This document shows, piece after piece, positions 24,066-33,000 of a stretch of 48,635 nucleotides of DNA; the stretch's first letter is position 1; the number at the start of each line of letters is the position of its first letter. The stretch comes from CAZEBW01 sp964510205 (GTDB lineage: Bacteria; Chloroflexota; Anaerolineae; VGOG01). Location of the stretch: contig CAZEBW010000023.1 in NCBI GenBank assembly GCA_964510205.1, positions 1-48,635 of the forward strand, in the 5' to 3' direction. The notes under the pieces were generated by a model that saw only the letters and a list, made by a program, of their open reading frames with translations, was not told the DNA's origin and made no database searches. The position numbers and the translations under genes are program-made.

Positions 24066-24812
24066 ATGAACATCTATCTAGACACGGCCAAGATCGAGGA
24101 GATTCGCGAAGCGGCTGAGCTGGGCATCATCAGCGGGGTGACGACCAATCCCAGCTTGATGATGAAGGCTGGCCGCGGCGACTACAGAGAGGTGACACAG
24201 GAGATTTGCTACATCGTGCAGGGGCCCGTCAGCGCCGAGGTGACTGCGCTGGAGGCTGACGAGATGGTGGCACAGGCCCGCCAGATCGCCCAATGGTCGC
24301 CGCACGTGGTGGTCAAAATACCGGTCACTGCCGAGGGCCTAAAGGCCATCCGCACCCTCTCTGAGTTGGAGGTTGATGCAGAGAACATCTGCCAGGACTG
24401 CGCTTGGCAGGGGCAATGCGACACCGAGCCGGACGTTGCCCACGACCTGGCGCTCATCTGGGGCATCAGCACCAATGCCACGCTGGTCTTCTCGGCCAAT
24501 CAGGCGCTTCTGGCGGCCCGGGCCGGCGCCGCCTTTGTCTCGCCCTTCGTGGGGCGGCTGGACGATGCGGGCAACGACGGCATGCAGGTGGTGGCCGACG
24601 CCGCGGCCATCTTCGAGATCTACGATCTCGACACCCTGATCATCGCCGCCAGCATTCGTCATCCCATGCACATCACCGAGGCCGCCCTCCTGGGAGCCGA
24701 CATCGCCACCGTGCCCTACGATGTTCTGATGAAGGCCCTCAAGCATCCGCTGACTGATGTGGGCGTCGAGCGCTTTATGGCCGATTGGGAAGAAGTGAAA
24801 CGTGAGACGTGA
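24066..24812 (+). CDS. Small transaldolase / fructose-6-phosphate aldolase with Cys insertion
   Basis: A 248-residue class I aldolase of the TalC/Fsa type. It opens MNIYLDTAKIEEIREA, then GVTTNPSLM, with the Schiff-base Lys K84 in VVVKIPVT, and VSPFVGRLDD. Where relatives (about 215-220 residues) run directly from the K-A-x-x-x-L-S helix to NATLVFS, this protein carries about 32 extra residues (about 102-133) with three Cys in CQDCAWQGQC. That could bind metal or a cluster. The start ATG has GGGAGG upstream. It is followed after 7 bp by the ABC exporter, so they may be co-transcribed. It either transfers dihydroxyacetone or cleaves fructose 6-phosphate; the sequence does not decide. Confidence 0.85.
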   Translation: MNIYLDTAKIEEIREAAELGIISGVTTNPSLMMKAGRGDYREVTQEICYIVQGPVSAEVTALEADEMVAQARQIAQWSPHVVVKIPVTAEGLKAIRTLSELEVDAENICQDCAWQGQCDTEPDVAHDLALIWGISTNATLVFSANQALLAARAGAAFVSPFVGRLDDAGNDGMQVVADAAAIFEIYDLDTLIIAASIRHPMHITEAALLGADIATVPYDVLMKALKHPLTDVGVERFMADWEEVKRET

Positions 24813-24819
24813 AACGTAA

Positions 24820-26556
24820 ATGAACGTTTTTCTCCGCCTGTTGACATATCTAAAACCATACTGGCGCTGGGTGGTGATTAGCGTTGTCTGTTTGCTGCTT
24901 CTGACCATCCTCAACCTGCTGCCGCCTCTCTTCCAGAAGCAGATTATTGACGAGGTGATCGCCCAACGGCTGCTGGCCCGTCTGCCCCTGCTCGTCTTGG
25001 GGCTGGTCGGCGTCTATGCTCTGACTCATCTCTTGAACTTCGCCGACCTGTATCTGCGGCACGTCCTGGGCGAGAGGTTCATCCTCGACCTGCGCGTTCT
25101 CCTCTACGACTATCTGCAGCGTCTGTCCCTCTCTTTCTTCGAGAGCCAGCAGACGGGCGAGATCATGTCGCGCATCACCAACGACGTAAACGCCCTGGAG
25201 AATTTCGTCACTCACTCCGTCGGGTTCCTGGTCGTTGATCTGCTGCGGCTGGTGGGGACGGCGGTGATTCTCTTCGCCCTAGACTGGCAACTGGCGCTTC
25301 TGACCCTGCTCCCGGTTCCCATTCTGGCCGTGGCTCTGCGCCTGTTCAACACCCGCGTGCGACCCATCTACCGCCAGATCCGCGACCGGCTGGGCGACAT
25401 CAACGCCGAGTTGCAAGATAATATCTCCGGCATTCGGGTGATCCAGGCCTTCAGCCAGGAGGAGCGCGAGCTCCACCGCTTCACCCAGCGCAGCGCCAGT
25501 TACTACCAGGAGCGCGTGCGGGGCATTCGCCAGTGGTCCACCTTCTTCCCGGCCATGCGCTTCGTGGCTTCGCTGGGCATGGTCATCGTGCTGGGCTTCG
25601 GTGCGTATCGCGTTTTTGGCGGCGTGCTGACCCTGGGCGGGCTGGTGGCCTTCATTTCCTACGTCGCCTCTTTCTACGAGCCTATCCACCGCCTGGTTCA
25701 AGTTGACAACACCGTACAGCAGGCCATCGCCGCCGGGGAGCGCGTGTTCGAGCTGCTGGACACTATGCCTGACATCGAGGACGCGCCGGATGCCATCGAG
25801 TTGCCCACCATCCGCGGCACTGTGGCTTTCGAAGGGGTCTCCTTCCGCTATGGCACAGGGGAGGAGGTGCTGCGCGACGTCAACTTCCAGATGCAGCCTG
25901 GCCAGGTGGTGGCTCTGGTCGGGCCTAGCGGGGCGGGCAAGACCAGCATCGCCAACCTGATCCCCCGCTTCTACGATCCCGTCCACGGGCGGGTCACTGT
26001 GGATGGCCACGATGTCAAAAAGGTCAAGTTGGCCTCCCTGCGCAGGCAGATCGCCGTGGTGCTGCAGGACACCTTTTTGTTCGACGGGACGGTGCGCGAC
26101 AATGTCGTCTACGGCAAGCCGGATGCCAGCGAAGACGAGATGATCGCGGCGGCGAAGGCGGCCTACGCCCACGATTTCATCACGCATCTGCCTCAGGGCT
26201 ACGACACCGAGATCGGCGAGCGGGGGGTGAAGCTCTCCGGCGGGCAGAAGCAGCGTCTGGCGCTGGCGCGGGCCATTCTGACCGATCCCCGCATTCTCAT
26301 CCTCGACGAGGCCACCTCGTCGGTGGATGCTGAGGCCGAATATCTGATCCAGCAGGCGCTGGAGAAGGTGCTGGAGGGGCGCACCGCGTTGGTCATCGCC
26401 CATCGGCTGTCCACCATTCGCCACGCGGACAAGATCATCGCCCTAGAAGAGGGCCGCATCGTCGAGGTGGGCGATCATCGCCAGCTCCTGGCCCGAGACG
26501 GCCTCTACAGCCAGATGTACCGCCGGCAGGTTGATTTGGCGGCGGCTTCGGATTAA
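24820..26556 (+). CDS. ABC exporter half-transporter (MsbA/LmrA-like)
   Basis: 578 residues with six predicted membrane segments in the first 290 residues and an ATPase domain. Walker A is GPSGAGKT (368-375), the signature LSGGQKQR (472-479), Walker B LILDEATS and the switch His in IAHRLST. The fused membrane-plus-ATPase layout acts as a homodimer or with a second half-transporter. The substrate cannot be told; lipid, peptide or drug export are all possible. Confidence 0.9.
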   Translation: MNVFLRLLTYLKPYWRWVVISVVCLLLLTILNLLPPLFQKQIIDEVIAQRLLARLPLLVLGLVGVYALTHLLNFADLYLRHVLGERFILDLRVLLYDYLQRLSLSFFESQQTGEIMSRITNDVNALENFVTHSVGFLVVDLLRLVGTAVILFALDWQLALLTLLPVPILAVALRLFNTRVRPIYRQIRDRLGDINAELQDNISGIRVIQAFSQEERELHRFTQRSASYYQERVRGIRQWSTFFPAMRFVASLGMVIVLGFGAYRVFGGVLTLGGLVAFISYVASFYEPIHRLVQVDNTVQQAIAAGERVFELLDTMPDIEDAPDAIELPTIRGTVAFEGVSFRYGTGEEVLRDVNFQMQPGQVVALVGPSGAGKTSIANLIPRFYDPVHGRVTVDGHDVKKVKLASLRRQIAVVLQDTFLFDGTVRDNVVYGKPDASEDEMIAAAKAAYAHDFITHLPQGYDTEIGERGVKLSGGQKQRLALARAILTDPRILILDEATSSVDAEAEYLIQQALEKVLEGRTALVIAHRLSTIRHADKIIALEEGRIVEVGDHRQLLARDGLYSQMYRRQVDLAAASD

Positions 26557-26624
26557 GCGACCTACGCCTGTGGGAGGATGATGAGGGAGAGCTACCAGGA
26601 TTCTTGTTCGAGGAGGTTAAGCTG

Positions 26625-29600
26625 ATGTCCAAAAAGAGGTTTGCCCACATTGAAATTGGCCTGCTTCTTAATCTTGTTGTCGTTGCGGTGTTCATCGTGG
26701 TGGCGGCGATCGTCGTCACCCTGGTAAACCACCAGGTACGGCAACAGGCGTTGACTGAGGCGACGTCAAAGGCCCGTATTCTGCTCGACCGCAACCTGGC
26801 TACCCACACCTATTTTTCGCACGACCTCAAGCCGAGTCTGTTCGAGTGGACTGAGCCTTTTCGAGCGGATGACTACTTCGATCCAACCTGGATGTCGTCC
26901 ACTTATGCCGTGCGGGAGATTGACGAGTACTTCCACTCTCTGAACCCCGCCGACTATTACTACAAGGAATGCGCCATAAACGCCCGCAGCCCCGAAAACG
27001 AAGCAGATGCCTATGAGAGGGCGTTCATTGAGGAATTGAATGAGAATCCAGATTTGACAGAGCGCTCTCTGATACGCACTCTGGACGGCAAGCCCTATTT
27101 CGTCACGCTGCGTCGCGGCGAAGTAATGGAAGAATCATGCCTCCGTTGTCACAGTACACCTGGCCAAGCTCCCGGCGGTTTGATTGATCATTACGGGTCA
27201 GAGCGAAGTTTTTACCGCGAGGTGGGAGATGTGGTATCGGCCATCTCGATTCGCGTGCCGCTTTCGGCGGCCTACGCTGAGGCTAACCGCCTCTCCTGGC
27301 AACTATCCGGATCGCTGTTGTTGCTTTTCGCCTGCATCTTTGTATTCCAGTGGTTGCTCAACCAGCGATTGCTGTTTGGGCCCCTGTCCAGAATTCGCGA
27401 TAAGGCGCTGCAAATCTCGACTGGCGATGAGCATCTGGGTGAAAAGATCCCCCTGCCGTTTGGCAGAGAGCTCAGCGAGTTGACAACCGCCTTCAACACG
27501 ATGTCGGTTAGCTTGCGCCGCAGCAGAGATCATTTGGAGGAGCGCGTCAAGAGACGCACCGCCGAGCTTATGGCCGCCAATGAGCAACTGGAAGATGAAA
27601 TCGCCGAGCGGGCGCGGGTGGAGCAGGCGCTGCGGGAGGGCGAAGAGCGGTTCAAGATACTTTTCGAATTTGCACCGGACGCCTATTACATGAGCGATTT
27701 GAAAGGCGATTTCATTGACGGCAACAAAGCGGCCGAGGAGCTAACCGGTTATGATAAGAACGAACTGATCGGGAAGAGTTTCTTGAAGTTGAAGATGCTG
27801 TCTTTGAGACAGATTCCCAGAGCGGCTGCGTTATTGGCTAGGAATGCGCTGGGGAAAGCTACTGGGCCGGACGAGTTTGTCTTGAATCGGAAAGACGGCA
27901 GTCAGGTTCCTGTAGAGATACGGACCTTCCCGGTGCAAATCAAAGGGCAGTCTGTGGTCTTGGGCATCGCCAGAGATATCACCGAGCGCAAGCGGGTGGA
28001 GGAGGAAAGGGAGCGCCTGCTGGCAGCGGAGCGCGAGCAGCGCCTGTTGGCCGAAACCCTGCGGGATGTGACGTTAGCCCTAACTGCCCAAGTCAGTCAC
28101 GAGGCCGTGTTGGACGAGGTCCTGCGCCAGACACAGCGCATCGTTCCCCACAGCACGGCCAACATCGCGCTGCTGGAAGATGATATGCTGCACGTCGTCC
28201 GCTGGCAGGGCTACGAGGCCCTTGGCGCCGAAGCATTCGTAGCCAACCTCAAACAGCCCTTGGCTGACCTCTCCCTCAACGCCGAGGTTGTTCAGTCGCG
28301 GAAGCCCATGACCATCTCCGATACGCGGCGAGAACCACGCTGGGTGACTCATGACCAGACGGCCTGGATCAGGTCGTGTCTCATCTTGCCCATCTGCTTG
28401 CGCGACCGAGTGTTGGGGCTGCTCCGGCTGGACAGCGATACCTCTGGCCAGTTCTCGGACGAGGATGCCCAACGGCTGCAACCCTTGGCCAACGCCGCTG
28501 CCATTGCCATTGATAACGCGCGGCTGTACGAGGCCGAAGCCCGACGGAGGCAGGAGGCGGAGACGCTGCGCGAGACGGCCCTGGCTTTGACCACCATTCT
28601 GGACCGCAACCAGGTCATCGAGCGCATCCTGGTCCAACTGCAGCAGGTGGTGCCCTACGACACCGCCTCAGTGCAGTTGCTTCGGGGCGACCGCCTGGAG
28701 ATCGTGGGCGGTCATGGCTTCCCCGATCCGCAGGGCGTGCTGGGCGTCTCTTTCCCTGTGGACGTGGATGCCGAACGCGCAGCGGTCGCACAACGTTCGA
28801 AGGACAATCCCAACAGCGAGGTGGTCCGCACCCGAGCCCCCCTCATCGTAGATGACGCTCCGGCTGTCTACGAGACGTTTCGTCACATACCCTCTGCCCG
28901 ACACATCCGCTCCTGGCTGGGAGCGCCCATGCTGATCGGTGAGAGATTGGTGGGCATTATCGCCCTGGACAGGCGCGAGGCAGGCTTCTACACCCAGCGG
29001 CATGCCCGGCTGGCCGAGGCCTTTGCTGCCCAGGCTGCCGTGGCCTTCGAGAATGCCAGGCTCTTCGAGGACATCGGACAGCGCCAGATGTACCTGGAAG
29101 GTGTGTTGAACGCCGCACCCGATGCCATCGTGACCCTGGATGCCCGCCATCGGATCGTGGAGTGGAACCCCGGCGCGGAGAGGCTGTTTGGGTACTCATG
29201 GGAGGAAGCGATCGGTCAAGACATTGACGACCTGATCACCGGCCCTGAGGTGTACGACGAGGCGGTTGAATTCACGCAGGTAGCCGCGGGCGGGATGGAA
29301 GTGCCTCCTACAGAGACCGTCCGTTATCGAAAAGATGGCTCTCCCGTAGATGTTCTGTTGGCCGGGTCTCCAATCGTGGTGGGGGATGAGTTGATCGGGG
29401 CGGTGGCGGTCTACACCGACATCACCACGCGGGTGCGGATGGAGGAGACGCTGCGGGCCATGGCCCTTCTCGACGATCTCACCGGCCTCTACAACCGGCG
29501 AGGGTTCTCCGTCCTGGCCGAACACCAGTTGAAGATGGCCGAGCGGGGGAAGAGGAGAATGGTGCTGCTCTTCGCCGACCTAGACGGCATGAAGCACATC

Positions 29601-29927
29601 AACGACACCTTCGGCCACTCCGAGGGGGACCGCGCCCTGATCGAAACCGCTGATATTCTAGAAGAGACTTTCCGCGAGTCGGACATCGTGGCTCGCATCG
29701 GCGGGGACGAGTTCGTGGTGCTGGCCATAGAGACCAACGGCAGCCCGGCCGAAGGTCTCGTCACGCGGTTACGGGAGAACCTGGAGGCCCTTAACGCCCA
29801 GGCCGATCGCCGCTATGAGCTATCGCTGAGCGTGGGCCTGGCGCATTACGATCCCGAAGACCCCTGTTCGCTCGAAGACTTGCTGACCCAGGCGGATAGG
29901 GAGATGTACGAGCAGAAACAGGGCTAG
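26625..29927 (+). CDS. Heme-type sensor diguanylate cyclase
   Basis: A 1100-residue membrane signalling protein that should make cyclic-di-GMP. TM1 at 10-35. A periplasmic Tll0287/DUF3365-like domain carries a heme c-type motif CLRCH (172-176). TM2 at 227-246, HAMP at about 248-310, PAS at about 342-460, two GAF domains (about 480-640 and 640-815), a second PAS (about 820-945) and a C-terminal GGDEF domain. GGDEF lies near 1026 and is preceded by the inhibitory RxxD site (RESD) at the standard spacing. The start is the ATG behind GAGGAGG. Redox or gas sensing through the heme is inferred. The next gene encodes an HD-GYP protein, the opposite activity. Confidence 0.88.
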   Translation: MSKKRFAHIEIGLLLNLVVVAVFIVVAAIVVTLVNHQVRQQALTEATSKARILLDRNLATHTYFSHDLKPSLFEWTEPFRADDYFDPTWMSSTYAVREIDEYFHSLNPADYYYKECAINARSPENEADAYERAFIEELNENPDLTERSLIRTLDGKPYFVTLRRGEVMEESCLRCHSTPGQAPGGLIDHYGSERSFYREVGDVVSAISIRVPLSAAYAEANRLSWQLSGSLLLLFACIFVFQWLLNQRLLFGPLSRIRDKALQISTGDEHLGEKIPLPFGRELSELTTAFNTMSVSLRRSRDHLEERVKRRTAELMAANEQLEDEIAERARVEQALREGEERFKILFEFAPDAYYMSDLKGDFIDGNKAAEELTGYDKNELIGKSFLKLKMLSLRQIPRAAALLARNALGKATGPDEFVLNRKDGSQVPVEIRTFPVQIKGQSVVLGIARDITERKRVEEERERLLAAEREQRLLAETLRDVTLALTAQVSHEAVLDEVLRQTQRIVPHSTANIALLEDDMLHVVRWQGYEALGAEAFVANLKQPLADLSLNAEVVQSRKPMTISDTRREPRWVTHDQTAWIRSCLILPICLRDRVLGLLRLDSDTSGQFSDEDAQRLQPLANAAAIAIDNARLYEAEARRRQEAETLRETALALTTILDRNQVIERILVQLQQVVPYDTASVQLLRGDRLEIVGGHGFPDPQGVLGVSFPVDVDAERAAVAQRSKDNPNSEVVRTRAPLIVDDAPAVYETFRHIPSARHIRSWLGAPMLIGERLVGIIALDRREAGFYTQRHARLAEAFAAQAAVAFENARLFEDIGQRQMYLEGVLNAAPDAIVTLDARHRIVEWNPGAERLFGYSWEEAIGQDIDDLITGPEVYDEAVEFTQVAAGGMEVPPTETVRYRKDGSPVDVLLAGSPIVVGDELIGAVAVYTDITTRVRMEETLRAMALLDDLTGLYNRRGFSVLAEHQLKMAERGKRRMVLLFADLDGMKHINDTFGHSEGDRALIETADILEETFRESDIVARIGGDEFVVLAIETNGSPAEGLVTRLRENLEALNAQADRRYELSLSVGLAHYDPEDPCSLEDLLTQADREMYEQKQG

Positions 29928-29949
29928 TACCTTTTTCAGCATGATTATG

Positions 29950-30020
29950 ATGTATGTCATTGCGAGGAGCGGAGCGACGAAGCAATCTCCACTTGTGCGG
30001 AGCAATCGGTTTCTCATGGA
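29950..30020. repeat. Dispersed TCATTGCGAGG repeat between the two signalling genes
   Basis: GTCATTGCGAGGAGCGGAGC and GAAGCAATCTCC match the family at 3561 and 40202. It separates the GGDEF and HD-GYP genes. Confidence 0.7.
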
Positions 30021-30062
30021 GAGCAGGCCCAACAGAGAGTTGCACCTTAGGAGGTGCGTGGG

Positions 30063-33000
30063 GTGAAAGACGAAGACAAGACGAAAGAGCAGCTCATGAA
30101 TGAATTGGTGGAATTGCGGCGGCGGATCGCTGAGCTGGAAACGACAGAAGCTGAGCGCAAGCGGGTAGAGGATAAGCTGCGGCGGAACGAGGCACGCTAC
30201 CGCGCGCTCTTTGCTGACTCGCAGAGACAGGCACAGGAATTGTCGCTGCTGAATCAAGTTCGTACAGCCCTGGCGGGTGAACTGGATTTGCCAGTCCTGT
30301 TTCGTACTGTGGTCGAGGCCATTGCCGACACATTTGGCTACGAGTTTGTAAGCCTCTATTTGCTCCAGGACGATGTGCTGGTATTGCAGCATCAGGTAGG
30401 GTATGATCGGGTGATCGAGAAGATCCCCATGACACAAGGGGTCACTGGGCGGGTCGTTCGCACCGGCGAGCCTGTGCTGCTCGAAGACGTGCGTACCGAT
30501 CCTGCCTTCCTGGAAGCCGTGGAAGGAATCGTCTCTGAGGTTTGTGTCCCATTGTTTGACCAAGATACGCCTGTGGGTGTTCTGAACGTAGAAGGTTCAG
30601 CTCTCGGGGAAGTAGATCTGCGGCTCATGACGGCGCTCAGCGAGCATGTCAGTGTCGCCATCGGGCGAGCGCGGCTCTACGCCGAAGTGCAAGAGGGCGA
30701 GGATCGCTACTTAGATCTCTATGACAACGCCCCTGATATGTACTTCACGGTAAGAAGAGACGGCACCATCGTGTCTGTCAATCGTCTTGGCGCGGAGATG
30801 TTGGGGTACGAGAAAGAAGAACTGATCGGCAGACCTGTGACCGTCGTATTCCATCCAGAAGACGCTGCATTGGTGCAGCAACAGATTGATGAGATTCTGG
30901 ACAGCGGAGAAGGCATCTCAAAGCTCGAATTCAGGAAAGTGCGTAAAGATGGAAGCGTGATGTATGTTAGCGAGCGAATTTCTCTGCAGCATGATCCCCA
31001 AGGGGAGCTAACACTTCGCATTATCTGCCGCGACATCACCGAGCGTCAGCGGGCGGAGGAGGAGCTGCGCCAGCATACGGCCCAGTTGGAGGCGCTGCGG
31101 GAGGTGGAGCTGGGTCTCGCTGCCGAGTTGGACCTGGATGACCTTCTCCACTCAATCGTCTCGCGGGCCGTTGAGCTGCTGGGAGGCTACTCAGGCGCCA
31201 TTGACCTCTACCGGCCAGACCTCGACGTGCTGGAGTGGATTGTCTCTGTCGGTATTGATCAGTCGCCTCTTACCGCGTTCCTACACCGAGGCGAGGGCCT
31301 GTGCGGCAAGGTCTGGGAGAGCGGCGAGCCGCTCATTGTGAACGACTATCATCATTGGGAGGGGCGGGCGGCTGGCTGGGAAGATCACCCTTTCCAGGCC
31401 CTGATGGCCGTGCCAGTCTATTGGGCAGAGGAGTTCCTGGGAGTGTTGGAAGTCAGTGCGGTCCCTCCACGCACCTTCTCCCCGGCCGACTCTGAACTGC
31501 TGAGCCTGTTTGCCAACCAGGCGGCCATCGCCATCCGCAACGTTCGCCTCTACGATGATGCCCGCAGCCGCGCCGAGCGGCTGGCGGTGGTCAACCACGT
31601 CGCCAGGGCCGTTGGCGCCACCCTCGATCTCGATCACCTGATGGAGACCGTGTACCGAGAAGTCATGTCTGTCTTTGAGGCCGACGCTTTCTTTATCGCC
31701 CTCTACGCCCCCCCTAGCCCCCCCAAATTGGGGGGGGAAGGGGGGGGCGAGCTGGACTACCGCCTGCAGGTGGACGAAGGGATACGAGAGCCCCGAGAGC
31801 GGCGGTCGCTGGGGACAGGGTTGACTTCGCTCGTCGTCGGCGAAAAAAGGCCCATCCTTATCAGGGATTTCGAGAAGGAGAAGGATCGCCTGCCAGATCC
31901 CGGCTTGTGGGGGACGATGAAAACTACCGCATCCTGGCTGGGGGCGCCGATGCTGATCGGCGAGCGGTTGATAGGCGTCATCTGTGTGCAGGACTACCGC
32001 CCCTACGTCTACGGCGAGGAAGAGGAACTGCTGCTCTCCACCATCGCCGACCAGGTGGCTGTGGCCATCGAGCAGGTGCGGCTGTACGAGGCCGAGCGCG
32101 ACCAGCGTGAATTGGCCGAGGCGCTGGAGGAGGCGGCGGCTGCACTAACCGCCACCCTTGATTTCGACCAGGTGCTGGACCGCATCCTGGATCAGGTCGG
32201 CCGCGTTGTTCCCCACGACGCGGTCAACATCATGCTCGTCGAGGATCACCAGGTACGCGCTGTGCGCTGGCGCGGCTACGAGCGCTTCGGCGCAGATGAT
32301 TTGTTTTCCACACTCATGCTCGACCTTTCTGAGTTGCGCGGTTTGCAGCAAATGGCGGACACTAGAGAACCACTGGCCATTCCCGATGTCACTACCTATC
32401 CCGGTTGGGTCCAGGTGCACGAGTGGCTGCGCTCGTATGCGGCTGCGCCCATTCTCGTCCACGGTGAGGTGATCGGTTTCCTCAGCGTGGACAGCGCCAC
32501 CCCCGGCTTCTTCACCCAGGCCCACGCCGAGGCCCTGCGCGCCTTCGCCGGCCACGCCGCAGTCGCCATCGAGAACGCCCGCTTGTACGAGGCCGAGCGC
32601 AGGCGCCTGGCGGAATTAGAGAGCCTGCATCAGGCCAGCCTGCACCTGACTTCTACCCTGGAGCTGGAGCCGATCCTGGAGGCGATTCTAGACCACGCCC
32701 TCAAACTGGTGGCCGCTGACGATACCCACATCTTCCTCTACGATGGTGAGCGACTGGCCTTTGGGGCCGCCATGTGGGAGGATGGTCGTCGCAGCCAACC
32801 TTATTCCGATCCCCGCCCGCAAGGCCTGACCTACACCGTCGCTCGCAGTGGAGAACGCATGGTCGTTCCCGATGTTGACCGCCATCCGATGTTTCAAGAT
32901 TACCAATGGGGCGGCGCCATCGTCGGCCTGCCGCTGCGCATCGGCGAGCGAGTGGTGGGTGTGATGAACGTCTCTTTCGAGACGCCGCACGCATTCGATG

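Noticed and set aside
24369..24467. Transaldolase insertion as a frameshift or assembly error
   Set aside because: The frame is continuous on both sides, composition matches the gene, and the insert has sensible helix-forming residues.
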